A DNA stretch of 64,000 nt from Astrothelium macrocarpum (GCA_021030915.1 JAGEMR010000004.1:62001-126000); one strand, 5' to 3'; shown: positions 23,550 to 35,254, counted from the stretch's first letter. Made by a program: numbers and translations. Notes: generated by a model not told the origin, from the letters alone.

Positions 23550-24793
23550 GCAAATCGTCAGCAGGAGGAAAAGGTCAAGAGAAGATTACCATGGAGCACG
23601 GATCATATGAACACGATGACAAGAATGCTGGGGTTTTGGAAGCATTGTATTTTGCTCAGGGACTTGACACAAGCTTTTCAAAGCTATTGAGCATCAGTCT
23701 AGCCGGCGAACTTTGCTTTTTTTGGGGCGTTGGCACGAAAGCATGACAGCAGAACGGATTCTTTACCTCTATCATTGACGCTAATGTTATTAATCACGAA
23801 TGGGTCTAGCTTCACCAGTGCCGTGGATGCACCAAGCACAAATGAATTTTTACATGTTACCGACATACTCACGTGGCCCACTTGTCTCGACGGTTACACG
23901 GCGGCCCAAGGGGAATCCAATAGTGGGGACGCAAGGCAGCGTATAGGAAGATTGCCTCCGTCCAGATGTGCTGTGTAAGGTAAGCCTTGACAGCGCTGAC
24001 AAGTGTTTTGGCCGTGGATAAGTGTGCCGAGAAAAACGCGACGTCGGCATGAGGCAGCAAATGGGGAGAGGACCACGTCGCAGAGCAGCAGTGGAACGGC
24101 GCGAACCATCCGGCGCCACCGCACCTGATCGGCCCCTCTCTTCCATTCGTCAATTCCTTTTTCCCAATTCTCCCTTTCCATCCCTTGAGGCAGGTCCATG
24201 TTTCAATTGTTGAGGAAGCAAACAAGCCAACAGAGAGGCAAAATGAATTCTGGACGACCGTTGCTGATGTCGGCGGCGCTTGAAACACTTGCATTTTGTA
24301 CCGTGACAGGCCAAGGACAGTAGCACCCAATGGGCATCGGCAATTAATGCACTTCACTCTCATCATGCATCATCTCTGCTCAATTTGACCGACAATGCAT
24401 CGTTCGGTACGGCTCCGTCCGTGTGTCGGGTCATCGTCACTCAACGAATGGCTTCATCCTACTTGACGTGGCTCCAGTTGCTGCCGGTAGATCCATATTC
24501 CTTGTTCTGTGGTCCAGTGCGACATCTACTAAGCTTTGATTTGATCTTCATCGTTTCGTCTCTTTGTCTCTCCTTCTGCAATTTCACTTTCTCGGCCATT
24601 TCTCTGTCCATTCCCTTCTTCTACGCTCCCTTATTGAACATGCTTGATATCCTCTCATTCCATTCGTTCTAGCACCGAGCCCCTCACCTGCCCAATCGAG
24701 CAATTATTCATCAAGGCCATGAATACAAAACTCCTCCCTCCTTTTGAGCGTCACTGCACCTGTACCACATCATTGCTCTGAGAGCACCAAATC
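23550..24793. other. Intergenic with pyrimidine-rich leader
   Basis: No gene recognised. About 24540-24690 is strongly CT-rich on the plus strand, typical of the promoter or 5' UTR of a well-expressed fungal gene, and precedes the ATG at 24794. Confidence 0.5.
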
Positions 24794-27700
24794 ATGGCTT
24801 ATTCCACCCGATTTACTCCAACTCAAATTTCCATATCTCCCTGGCAAAATCCTTTTTCATCTTCACCTGCTCCGTACAGATTGTCGTATCCTGAACTCTC
24901 TTCCGACCCTGGCAAGACTTATAAGCGGATCATCAGGCCTGTCTATCACGAGCCAGAGGTCGAGTCAGAAGATGAAGAGGACGATGAAGATGAAGATGAA
25001 GAAGAGACTGCCGAATCCGGACTTGCAGAGACTGGTACAATTGTCCAACTTGCTTTTGTTTCGTCCATTACTGACAACACGCTCGATGACGTAGCTCCAG
25101 ACCCTCCTCCACCTTCGGATCCCGCGCCAGACCCAGTGACCGCTGAAGCCCCTCCACAGGATGAGAGTCCACCACCCGCAGCGGAAGAGCCACCGGCACC
25201 CCCTCCAGAAGACGCTGCTCCAGATCCACCTCCAGAAGAGCAAAGTCCTCCAGCCGAAGCCCCTGCCGAAGCTGACCCTCCTGGAGAGGGCGGAGGAGAT
25301 GAACCGCCGGCTGAGTCCGCACCTGCAGAAGAACCAGAAAGTAGTGGAGAGCCTCAGGGTGTACCGGATGAAGGATCAGAGGAACCGCCTGAGCCAAATC
25401 CAGATGATACTGCTGCCCCACCGGTAGATGAGCCTCCACCAGAAGCCAGCGAAGCTCCTCCTTCCGATGAATCTCCTCCCGCTGACGAAGCCCCATCAGC
25501 TCCCCCGGAAGAGCCAGCTGTCGAGGCAGCTGAAAACGAGACCCCTTCTGTGCCTGCTGAAGCAGAGCCGGCTGCTGCACCGGAGGCCCCCGAAGGTCCT
25601 CAAGAAGAGGCGGCGCCTGAACCACCTCCAGAGCCTGCTGAAGATAATGCACCACCTCCTGAAGAGCCAGCGCCCGAGGAACCTGCTGTCGTAGATAGTC
25701 CCAAAGATAGTGCGGTAAATGTCGACGTTAAATCTGAACCTGCTGCAGAAGCTCCCGCTGAGCCCGAGCCTGGCTCTGAAGCCGCCGACGCTGACAAGAA
25801 GATATCATTTGCGCCAGGCACCAAAGAGGCAAAGTCTGGAAAAGGGAAAACTTCAATCTTTAGTAAATTAAAAGGCAAGAAAAAGCCCAAAGGCAAGGGT
25901 AAAGCACAACCAGCAAAGAAACCCCCACCACCAGCACCTGAGCCAGAAGCCAAGCCCGAACCAGATCCTGAGCCTGCACCACCAGTGGAAGACGCGGCAG
26001 AACCAGTACCCGAGCCGGCTGCTGAGTCAGCCGCTAGTGAAGATCCAGAATCTGTAAGCAATTTAAGCAACTTTAGTCGTGTTAGTCAATCTTGATTATG
26101 CTGATGACGAACAGGCTGAATCAGTCCCTGCAGAGGAGTCCCCACCATCTGAAGACGTTGGTGCCGACGAAGCCCCGGCTGCTCCAGAGGCGGCATCAGA
26201 GGCAGCGGATGCAGCTACAGAATCGCAAGAAGAAGCATCAGCCCCAGAAGCAGCCCCAGAAACACCAAGCGAAGAGACGGAGGCGCCGGGGCCGGGAGAC
26301 AAATCTGAGGACGAGCCTAAAGCAGATGCAGACGCAGGGGATGATGCGCCAGCAGCTTCTGAAGAGCCTCCAGCTGCAAATGAAGAATCGGCACCAGACG
26401 AATCTGCTACTGTGGACGAGCCAGCTCCAGCGGAGGAAGCCCCGCCAGGAGAAGATTCTGCTGTGATAGAGGAAGCTACTCCCGCAGCGGACCCACCTCC
26501 GGCAGAGGACCCACCTCCAGCAGAGGAAGCTCCACCAGCAGAGCCTGCCCCCACTCCTGCCGCGGAGGAACCCCGTGCAATAGAAGAGCCCCCTGCAACT
26601 GAAGCAATTCCAGCAGAGGAACCCGCGCCGCCGGCCCCAGCTCCAGAAACTCCTGCCCCAGACGTGACTTCCGATGCGAATGAGGCAGCACCCAAGAAAA
26701 AGAGCAAAAAAGGAAAGTCAAAAAGAAGCGCAAGTGAAAAATTGGCAGAAGCCCAAGAACAACTTATTCGACAACAAATCGAGCTTCTCAAGCTCCAGGC
26801 ACAGGAAAAAATCATTATGCAGAAGAATGAGCGCTACAAATTGAAGCAACAGATGAAGTCTGCAAAAGTGAATAAGGAACCAGAACCGTCTTCTGGCCCA
26901 CCATCAACCATCCCAGAGGAAAATGTGTCTGCTGAGGAGGCTGCTGCACCCGAGCCAGAACCTGCAAAGCCTGATCCCCCCGAAGTGGAAAGCGCTGCTG
27001 TAGAATCTACAGAGGAGAAAGCCCAAGATGAACCAGCGACTGAAGAGGCTAAAGAGGGAGAACCGAAAGAAGAAGCTGGCCCTGACGGTGGAACAGCCAC
27101 AGAGCCTCCTGCAGCTGAACCTGAAGCCGAGCAAGCTGGACCTGGCGAATCCGAACCAGAATCCAATGAGACACCAGAAACCAAAGAAATTGAGGTGCCA
27201 AAGGATAGCCAAGCTGAGGAAGCACCAGCTACTCACGGAGATGATGGAGACAGCCCTGAATCACCAGCCAATGCCGAGCAAGATGGCGATAAGGGAACTG
27301 AAGAACCGCCTCCAGCGACTGAAAGCCCCGAATCTTCCAATGAACCGGCGGAGCAGACAGCAGAGGGTGAAGAAGAGAGCAAGTCTGAGGATGCACCTGC
27401 AGGAGAAGAGCCGCCTCCCCCGGCAGAAGAGGCAAACCCTGCCTCAGAAGACATGCCGGCTGAAGAAGCTGGGAACGCTACTGAACCTGCTCAATCAGAA
27501 GAGAAGCCTGCAGAACCAGAACCAGAACCAGAAGCGCCGCTGGCCACAGAAGAGCCCAAAGAAGGGGAAGATACAAAGGAAGCAAAAGAGGATCCGCCAG
27601 CAGATGCACCTCCGGCTGAAGAGCCTGCAAAAGAACCAGAGAAGATTGAAGAACCAGCCGGCGATGAAAACCCTGCTCCAGCTGAGCAGGCTCCAGACGC

Positions 27701-29219
27701 GGCATCGCCTCCAGAAGCCGCCGCAGAAGAACCTCCTCCACCAGCGGAAGATGCCCCAGGCCCTGCTGAAGAACCAGCTGCACCGACTGAGGAGTCTGCT
27801 GCGCCGGCCGAAGCTGCTGCACCCTCTCCTGAGGAGCCTCCAGCACCTGCTCCCGAGGAATCCGGTGCTCCTGAAGAACCTGCTCCTCCTACAGAAGCAG
27901 CCCCACCCACGGAGGAAACCCCGCCGCCAGCGGACGAATCTGCTCCCCCTGCTGAAGGGGGCGCGGCCACTGAAGCTGTTGCTCCACCCGCGGATGAAGC
28001 TGCACCTCCCACGGAAGAAGCCGCCCCCTCAGCCGGAGAGCCCGCCGAAGAGACTGTACCACCCGCAGAAGAAAGTGCACCTCCTGCCGAGGAGGTCCCG
28101 CCACCTGCTGAAGAGGCTGCCGAGCCAACGCCTGCACCCGAAGAAAGTGCTGCTGCGGCCGAAGAACCCAAAGCAGAAGCTGCGGCACCAGAGGAGGCTC
28201 CCAAGGAAGAGTCGCCACCAGCAGAAGCCCCCCCAGCAGAAGCCCCCCCAGCAGAAGCCCCACCAGCAGAAGCACCTGCCCCAGAGGATCCACCACAAGC
28301 AGAGGCCCCGCCTGCTGATGCCCCGGTCGAAGCCTCAGCAGCCCCCCCGGCGGAGCCCAGATCCACCACCTCCTCAGATCCGCCTTCCTCTCCGACTACT
28401 TCTAGCAAACGCTCCGACAAAGCGCTCCTCGGCGTCCCACGCTCCGCCAAAGTAGTCAAAGGCCCCCACGGCACCGCGCAATTCAGCCGACCCCACCGCA
28501 CACGGGACTCCGGCGTGGACTTCAACCTCCCCCCGCTCCCCAAATTCCCCACCTTCCTTCCACCCACCGGCAGCAGCGGCAGCCGCTCCAGCCACCACCG
28601 CCGCAGCAACTCCGACTGGGCGGCGGCGGGCGCGCGCGACAGCCGCCACCGCCGCTCGCACGTCGAGGCGAAGAAGAAAGAGGCGCAGCGCAGCGCGGAG
28701 GAAGAGGAAGCGGCGCGGGCCCGGCGCCGCGGGCGCAAGGAGGAGGAAATCCAGCGCCGCCAACGCGAGGAGAACGAGCGGCGCAAGCGGCGGGCGGAGG
28801 ACGAGCGGCGGCGACAGGAGCGGCGGCGGCGCGAGGAAGAAGAGCGCCGGCGCAAGCGGCGGGAGGAGGAGCGGGCGGCGGCGCGGGCGCGCGACGAGGA
28901 GCGCGAGGCCAAGCGGCGCAGGGACGAGCGCAGACGCACCGTGCATGTCGGGGAGAGGGAGAGGTCGACGCGCGAGCGCGAGGGCGAGCGTGAGCGGCCG
29001 AGGGAGGGCGAGCGAAGGCATCATCATCATCGGCATTCCCATCGCGATTCCAGGCATGCGGATGCCTCGGGCGCCGGGCAGAAGGAGGAGACGAGGACGA
29101 GAGGCGAGCACCGGCATGGTGGTGGGGGGGAGAGGAGCCATCGATCAGACTCGCATCGGACGCAGAGACGATCGTCGACGGGGTTGTTTTCGGGGTTGAG
29201 GAATATGCTGGCCATGTGA
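24794..29219 (+). CDS. Giant Ala/Pro/Glu-rich low-complexity protein with charged C-terminal helix
   Basis: Exon 1 is 24794-26053 and exon 2 is 26115-29219; the intron 26054-26114 is 61 nt (GTAAGC...CTGATGACGAACAG) and phase 0. The product is about 1454 aa. After about 90 ordinary residues and an acidic run (EDEEDDEDEDEEE), most of the protein is imperfect repeats of P, A, E with PPAEE, APEEP and SPPAEAPPAE themes. There are lysine-rich islands (KGKKKPKGKGKAQPAKK; KKKSKKGKSKRSASEK) and one short coiled coil (AQEQLIRQQIELLKLQAQEK). A tail of about 150 residues is dense in R/E, probably one long charged helix, followed by a His-rich patch (RRHHHHRHSHRD). It is likely an intrinsically disordered structural or bridging protein. 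The family is unknown to me. Several antisense and alternate frames stay open through it, as expected from composition. Confidence 0.75.
28218..28277 (+). repeat. Tandem 15-nt repeat coding for PAEAP units
   Basis: Four near-identical 15-nt units of the type CCAGCAGAAGCCCCC lie inside exon 2 of the 24794 gene. They encode PAEAP repeats and are an obvious site for length polymorphism by slippage. Confidence 0.8.
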
Positions 29220-29755
29220 GTGGTTGTGGAATACGTTGAGAATGTGAATGACCTTGGGAGGTTTTGTGTACTTTTATATGTATTCTTATTTTGCTTGTTT
29301 CTATCCTTCTTGTTCCTACCTTTTCTTGTATTTCTTACCTTTGCGTATTGGGCACTGGGTAGTACTGGCATCTTTTGACTCTGTGGAGCGTACAAAGCGA
29401 TGGTGTTCAACACCCGGGTGATTATTTCTTTAGAAACGAATAATGTGTAACGAATGTCATCATAGTTGGAGTTTGTTCTGTGTAACCGAAACCATCATTA
29501 CACGTCAATCTCGTGCAAATTCCAGACGCCATCCCCATTCCAGACAGAAAAGGAAAACCGCACATCCAGTCTCGCATCAAAATAAGAGAAAAAGAAAATC
29601 GCCATTAGCAAATTCCGTTCCACAAGCACCCTTCCACTATTTCTTCACTCCCCGTCGGAAGACCTCAACTCCACCCTCATCTCCTCTTCCCCCTCTCCCT
29701 CCAGCACCACCAAATCCCACCCACCATCTCCCTTCCCCCAATCCTTCCTCTCCCC
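29220..29755. other. Convergent intergenic region
   Basis: Separates two convergent genes (24794-29219 plus and 29756-31660 minus). No gene seen; presumably holds both 3' UTRs and polyadenylation sites. Confidence 0.5.
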
Positions 29756-31660
29756 TCAATACTCCACCCTCGAATTCCTCAACGCCCGCTGATACGCCCG
29801 ATCCTCATCATCCACATAGGAATGCCACGGGCTCCTCCCGACCCGCTCCCTCTCCCGCTCCCGCTCCTTCGCTACCGCCACCGCCTCCTTCGGGCCCAAC
29901 CCCAACGTCTCGCCCCCGCCACTCTCCGCGCGATACGGGTTCGGCCTCGACCGCGCCTCCACGTACGGATTGTGCCGCCGCGCCGACGAGCCGCCCGCGC
30001 CGCCACTGCTGCTGCTGCTCGCGCCGGGGAAGTTGTACAGCGACTGCGAGCGGTGCAGGCCGCGCAAGGACGGTGGTGGTGGGGGCGGTGGTGCGAAGAG
30101 CGAGGGCATGGCGGCGGTGGCGCTGCGGCGTGGTGGTTGCGGTGGCGGTGGTGGTGGAGGGGCGGGTGGCTCGACGGTTTGGATGTCGTTGGAGAAGCGG
30201 ACGGAGGGGGGTGGGGGCGTGGGTGGGGAGCGGTGTTTTGGCGGAAGCGGTGGGGCGGGGGGTGGTGGTGGCGGGGGGAGGGGTGGTGGTGGCGGGGGGA
30301 GGGGTGGGGTGGTTTGAGAGGTCGTTGAGGATGGTGGGGAGAGGGTGGTGGAGTTGGCGCGGGCGGCTGCGAGGGCGTCGCGGATGGCCGGGTGCATAGG
30401 TCCAAGGATGGAGGCTCCTGGATGAGTTTTGCTGGGTTCGGCGAGTTTGGGTGGCTGCAGTGGTTGTAGTGTCGATCGCTCGGTTTGCTGCTGTTGCTGA
30501 TGGCGAGCGCGTATAGCGTTGCTGATGCGGGGTTCGCGGTCCCTGAGTTTGTAGAGGTAGGCGAAGATGGTTTCCGCAGGGTCATTGGCGGGCTCGGGGA
30601 AGTAGTGGAAGATTTCGGGGGCAATGTTGTTGTAGACGAACATTTTGACAACGTGGGTGAGTTGATCGCCTTGGAAGCGGGCGTGTAGACAGAGACGGTA
30701 GATTTCCATGCCGTAGTCTTCGAATACATGAACACCGTTGACCATGTCGGCTTCGGTGAATTTCTTATTGGCGAGGGTGACATATGCGGCATGTTCTGGG
30801 AGAGCAAAATAGCGCATGAGTTCGTTACATGCGAGCTCGACGTCACCGTTTTCGATTGCGGTTCGGGTGTCGAGATCGAGCAAGGTCCACCACAGCAGTG
30901 AGCGGTGACGAAGGCAAGATCGAATGCAAAGCACTCGCTTCTGCTTTGCCACGGAACGCAATGACGATACAAAGAACATGACATCGCTATGCCATAGCTG
31001 AGCGCCCTCGGAGCGCCGTGTGCTGACGAATGGCGGGCGATCGGTGGGATCAAAATATCCGATATCGTCAGGGGTAGCCAAAGGTAGATCAGCTGATGAA
31101 TCTTCACTCGATTTTTCGTCCTGAAGAGGCCATGCAGTAGTAGAGGAGGCGATTTCGGGTGGGTCAAGATCAACAAGCTGAGTGGTGGAAGGAGCAGGAG
31201 TCTCTGGTGGAGTTCCGGGCTCAAGACGTAAAATTCGTTCTTCAAAACGCTCAACACGAGACTCGAGCAATTCCAATCTCGCATCAATGCCACGAACGTC
31301 GGTACGCAAGGCTTGGCAGACCTGCCAGACTTGCCAGGCCGGCGGCGCGCCAGGCTGAAGCATGGCTTGCGGCTGGGTAGGGAGAGCAGTCGGAAGGGTA
31401 GGAGATGGTCTCGCCTTGTCAGTCTCCCGTAAGATATTGGAGTAGTAATTGTTCATCTCTTGTATCTCAGCCTTGATTGACTGCAAGGCTTGATGGAATG
31501 ACTGCTCGTCAATCTCCACGGTCGGTCGGGGAGGTGTCACTGGGCAGGGAGATTCTTGCGAGTGGTATGAGGCTCGAATTTTGGGCAGAGGACGAGGGAG
31601 GTTGCGGTCGGCCTTATCAAAGTGCTGGTCTGCGAAATCCATTTGGTATGGAATCTCCAT
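29756..31660 (-). CDS. Gag-like core with long polyproline region; unknown function
   Basis: Intronless minus-strand frame; I start at the ATG at 31660 (MEIPYQMDF). The frame stays open upstream only through Pro-rich codons to a GTG. The product is about 634 aa. Order: N-terminal Pro-rich segment; a coiled coil near residues 120-150 (VRGIDARLELLESRVERFEERIL); and a helical domain of about 150 residues near 220-380. That domain resembles the retrotransposon Gag/capsid fold in pattern: LWWTLLDLD, ACNELMRYFALP, VFEDYGMEIYRLCLHARF, VKMFVYNNIAPEI. A Gln run and several long polyproline tracts (PPLPPPPPP, FH1-like) follow, then a basic/acidic C-terminus. No zinc knuckle, protease or reverse transcriptase follows, so if Gag-derived it is a solo, possibly domesticated gene. 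The Gag link is by eye only. Confidence 0.65.
   Translation of the reverse strand: MEIPYQMDFADQHFDKADRNLPRPLPKIRASYHSQESPCPVTPPRPTVEIDEQSFHQALQSIKAEIQEMNNYYSNILRETDKARPSPTLPTALPTQPQAMLQPGAPPAWQVWQVCQALRTDVRGIDARLELLESRVERFEERILRLEPGTPPETPAPSTTQLVDLDPPEIASSTTAWPLQDEKSSEDSSADLPLATPDDIGYFDPTDRPPFVSTRRSEGAQLWHSDVMFFVSSLRSVAKQKRVLCIRSCLRHRSLLWWTLLDLDTRTAIENGDVELACNELMRYFALPEHAAYVTLANKKFTEADMVNGVHVFEDYGMEIYRLCLHARFQGDQLTHVVKMFVYNNIAPEIFHYFPEPANDPAETIFAYLYKLRDREPRISNAIRARHQQQQQTERSTLQPLQPPKLAEPSKTHPGASILGPMHPAIRDALAAARANSTTLSPPSSTTSQTTPPLPPPPPPLPPPPPPPAPPLPPKHRSPPTPPPPSVRFSNDIQTVEPPAPPPPPPPQPPRRSATAAMPSLFAPPPPPPPSLRGLHRSQSLYNFPGASSSSSGGAGGSSARRHNPYVEARSRPNPYRAESGGGETLGLGPKEAVAVAKERERERERVGRSPWHSYVDDEDRAYQRALRNSRVEY
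30235..30312 (+). repeat. G-rich tandem repeat inside the polyproline-coding region
   Basis: On the plus strand, which is the template strand for the minus-strand gene, about 20-nt units of GGTGGTGGTGGCGGGGGGAG type are repeated twice within a longer G-rich tract. The opposite strand encodes proline runs. Several G3+ runs make G-quadruplex formation possible. Confidence 0.65.
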
Positions 31661-34037
31661 GATTGGGGGAGGAGCTGAAGGTGGTAGGAGAGGTGGGGGA
31701 GGCACGGGAAGATCGAGTGCCTAAGATAACGGCAAGGCGTGGACACTATCCTTGGCCTCTTTGCACCTCCACCAGACCTAAGGTAAGCTACAAAGTCAAC
31801 CACACAATGGCCTCCGTGTCGCGGGTCATTGGCTCCATTTGCTGCCTATTTCGGTGAGTCTGCTCAACCAAGAAAGAAGGCCGGGCCTAACACAGCCTTC
31901 TGCTTACAAATGACGGCACATGCTTTTTCATAAAGACCCATGGTTACTGAACAAGACGTCCAAATTATTAGGGGAACCTGGTGCTGTTGTTAAAGCAGAA
32001 CAAAGAATCACCATTGCTGTCTTGACGCCTGCATCCCAATCGTGTGGCCCTTTTTGGTACGAGTGTCGCCCCTCTATCCCTCTATTTTAGGCACACCTGA
32101 AAATAGAAGTTTGCCTGCAAGCCGCTTTGCCGCTTACACGTTGAAAGACTTCTCTCATTCACTATCAAATTTCTCCCATGTCGCTTCTCCTAGATGTTCG
32201 GCCGCCTCATCTCGCGTTGTGTTCCACCAGACTCTGAGGCGATAGGTGACTCATAAGTGTTCTATCCGGCCTCAAGGCTTATTTAAACTTAATAATGGCA
32301 CTATACCCGGTACCTTTCCACAGTGACGATATGATTGTAAACCACAGCAAACTTGTGGGGCAGCGGAAGCAGTCGCTACCATCTTTTATAACTACGAAAT
32401 GAAAAATGAAATCTCGGCATCTCAACAAATTCAATAGAACGCGGTATTTGAGCATCACACAATAGCCTATTCGTCGACTTCCATTTACATTCGTTATTGA
32501 CACACGACCGAACCTCTATATCCACAAGCTCAAACGTCTCATTTCTCTTGATCCCACGCCTCTCCTTCAATTGAGTTGCTTCTAGACTTGCTATTTATGA
32601 GACCAACACCATGGCAACAAACAATTTGCTTTAATTGTTGCAGCATGTCTTTTACTCTATCTCCGCTGACCTTAACTCCATCTCGGCTGATCAGAGCGGA
32701 AGAGGTCTCTTACACATTATCTCCGTTGAGTCAAGAACCTTTCTATCGCCTCCAAGCAGTCTATACCACATGCCTACCATGACGCTGTATATTGCTTTAC
32801 CTCAAGCTTAACTAAAGGTGTCCGAATGTTTAACCAATACGTCCTGTGACTTTTTGCATAATGTGAGACATCCCTTGATCAAGCAGTCAGCCTTCTTTTT
32901 TTTTTTTTTGGAACACTTGAAACACACTCCTAGTTGAAAGAGGAAGTTTTCTTTGTTTTCCCGAAATTTCATGGAGAAACTCAAACGGAGTTTTCGCTTC
33001 AGGTTATCTTTTACCGCCATGCTGCCCATCCATTAAACCTTAAAATGATCGCCGATGCTGAGGCATACCTGTCGAGCCGGTGGCTTCCGGTTGCTGTAGG
33101 GATACTCTATTCAAATGCCGACCCTTCCCTCCCAGCACTTGAAGGCCGTTTCACAGTAATCGTACCATACATTTTACACAAGCAGATCAAATCCTTACGT
33201 TGCGATACATTACTTTTTGAACTTCCCCTGCCTTCGTCGCCGGAAAGGCAGTGTGAAAGTAGCATGTAGCAGCGCAAGACTCCAATACAAGAGTGTAAGA
33301 ACACACTGAGGCTGAGGCTTCCCGCTTTCGCTCGAAGAATAGAATTAAATAAATTTTCACAAGAAATCAAGAGAAACCGAAGAGGAAAGTCCGAGAACAA
33401 CTCGCAGAGCAACATGAGAACGGATTGCCGCGATAGAAGAAGACCTCAGCGAAACATAAGGCGGAATCAAACGAGCGTGAGGAAAGAATTTGGAAGAAAA
33501 AATAAAGTATACAAGATATCTTCAACAGAACTAGAGAGGAGAATACTTCAAAAGAAGTCTCCACGGAAAAATAAAGACGATATACAACTATTTGGGAAGT
33601 ACTTGGATGTGAGAAGATATCAGAAAAGCAAGAAACTACCACTAGCTCTGGAACACCCAGTGTTTTCCATCAGCGCATCACGTTGGCCGTATTTCTTCCA
33701 CTGCGAATGCATCCTGGAACCATCATTCAGATCTTGCCTCTCCCTCCCGCCTCCTGAACCCGCGACTTTCATACACTCCACACTCTTTTCGCTCATATCT
33801 TAAAGAAACTTCCACGATTATTCCCAGTTTTGATGGATCAGCACTATGCTGGCCTACATCTCAACGTTGAATCACCAGATTCAATACTGTGACCTTCTAT
33901 CTTTTCATTTTACGTTTTTTAAAGCACACCAGTACTTGCTCGCGAGGCGTGCTCTCCGAATAATAGAGGTCAGATGTTTCGTCTGATACTCTTGGCTGTC
34001 ACTGGCGCGTATCTGCTGATCTGGATCCTCGTGCGGG
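31661..34037. other. Gene-poor stretch with a possible coding relic
   Basis: No intact gene. It contains a run of about 18 T on the plus strand near 32898-32916. A purine-rich block at about 33350-33650 reads as charged, coding-like peptide in one plus frame but is broken by stops. Confidence 0.45.
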
Positions 34038-34125
34038 GGTGGTGGCGCAATGGTAGAAGAGCGTCACTGGCGGCCATACTCGCTGTTGAAGCCGATGGTC
34101 GTGGGTTCGAATCCCACCACCGCCA
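34038..34125 (+). tRNA. tRNA-like gene, isotype not resolved
   Basis: The stretch contains a perfect T-arm (GTGGG-TTCGAAT-CCCAC), a D-arm-like GGCGCAATGGTAGA block as in many fungal tRNAs, and 5' GGTGGTG that can pair with 3' CACCGCC (one G-T pair), then a discriminator A. The length of 88 nt would suit an intron of about 12 nt. However, position 8 is not T if this acceptor is used, and no anticodon loop with T33 folds cleanly, so it may be degenerate or mis-phased. The A-box and B-box-like promoters are both present. No isotype is assigned. Confidence 0.45.
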
Positions 34126-35254
34126 CCTCTCATCTCTTCTCCCTAGGCTTGGCAACCTAGCTTTCTCCACACCTAAAGCTGCAGACCGCTCCGCTGCAAA
34201 GCAAGATTGTAGTGAACACAGTCGCTGATTCAATATCAGCATTCTGTGGATGCACCCCAAGGTTTTCCCTTGTGACAACAGATTTTAATCCAGAGCTAGC
34301 TTAGGCTGGACAACAAAGAAGATTGGATAAATAACTCATAATGGACACATCATGTACGCTAGTTACTTTGTAGTTAGTGTATAAAACGTACAACGCGCCC
34401 ATTGATCTCCTGGATCCTCGTGCTGCTTCGTTAGGTGCTGTGACCAGAACGTAACATAGGCCTTCTCCTGTTTCGCTCTTTGCAAGATATATCACATACC
34501 CAACTCCAGCCTCTCGATCGATACCCCTAGCGGTGCTTTAGATATGACGTCAAAACCAAATAGAGACTGAATAGAGAAGTTAGCAGAAAAAGGTCAAGAT
34601 ATAGGGGCAGATTCTCCCCAAAGTGCTAGCATTCTGGGGTTTTCCGAAGCAGCTACTGACCAGTCTTGCTGTTAGGCTAATTAGGACTTTGAATACACTG
34701 CCAAATATAGCGGGAAATTGTGGTTGAAGCAAGACTAGCTAATGCGTTGCTTGCAATAAACATACATAGACCTTGAGTTCGAAGCTGCCCGCTCCGTTGA
34801 CTTTGGAGGAATGATGTCGTTATTTTACGCTTTATCAGCGGAAATCTTCTATTAAAGTGTAAAATATTAGCTTCTAATAGTCTCATCAACACATCGATTA
34901 AGACTTTGGACGGGCGAGCGGCTGGGAAGGTCATAGACCCCCAACACGGTAAAAGGGGAACAAGGCCCGGATTTTACCACGTCGGAGCATCAGCCGATTA
35001 TCAGGTGATGTAGGTCACTGGGTATTGGATAGTAAGATTCTTTCAATATCAGTCCACTGATTATTCCCAAAGTACGTGTCCTTCTCAACCCTTTCAAATC
35101 TTGCACCGTCTTTTCAGAGGTATGAACTATAAAATAGCGAATGCGAAGGATGGCCTCGGCTGTGTAGATCAACATTTCCAAGAACTCCTACATTATCTAC
35201 CGAATAATATTTCCAAAAGCATCGTTATGTTATTTTCGTAATCTAACATCACCC
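34126..35254. other. Intergenic
   Basis: Between the tRNA-like element and the small secreted protein gene. No coding region seen; relatively AT-rich. Confidence 0.45.

Noticed and set aside
27491..28939. 482-codon open frame on the minus strand inside the Ala/Pro/Glu gene
   Set aside because: It is the exact shadow of repeated GCx/CCx/GAx codons, giving Ser/Ala/Gly and then Arg runs; no start context or motif. A third frame on the plus strand is open here for the same reason.
29443..30399. 318-codon plus-strand frame opposite the Gag-like gene
   Set aside because: Pro/Ser then Arg/Gly runs produced by the proline tracts of the real minus-strand gene; no independent support.
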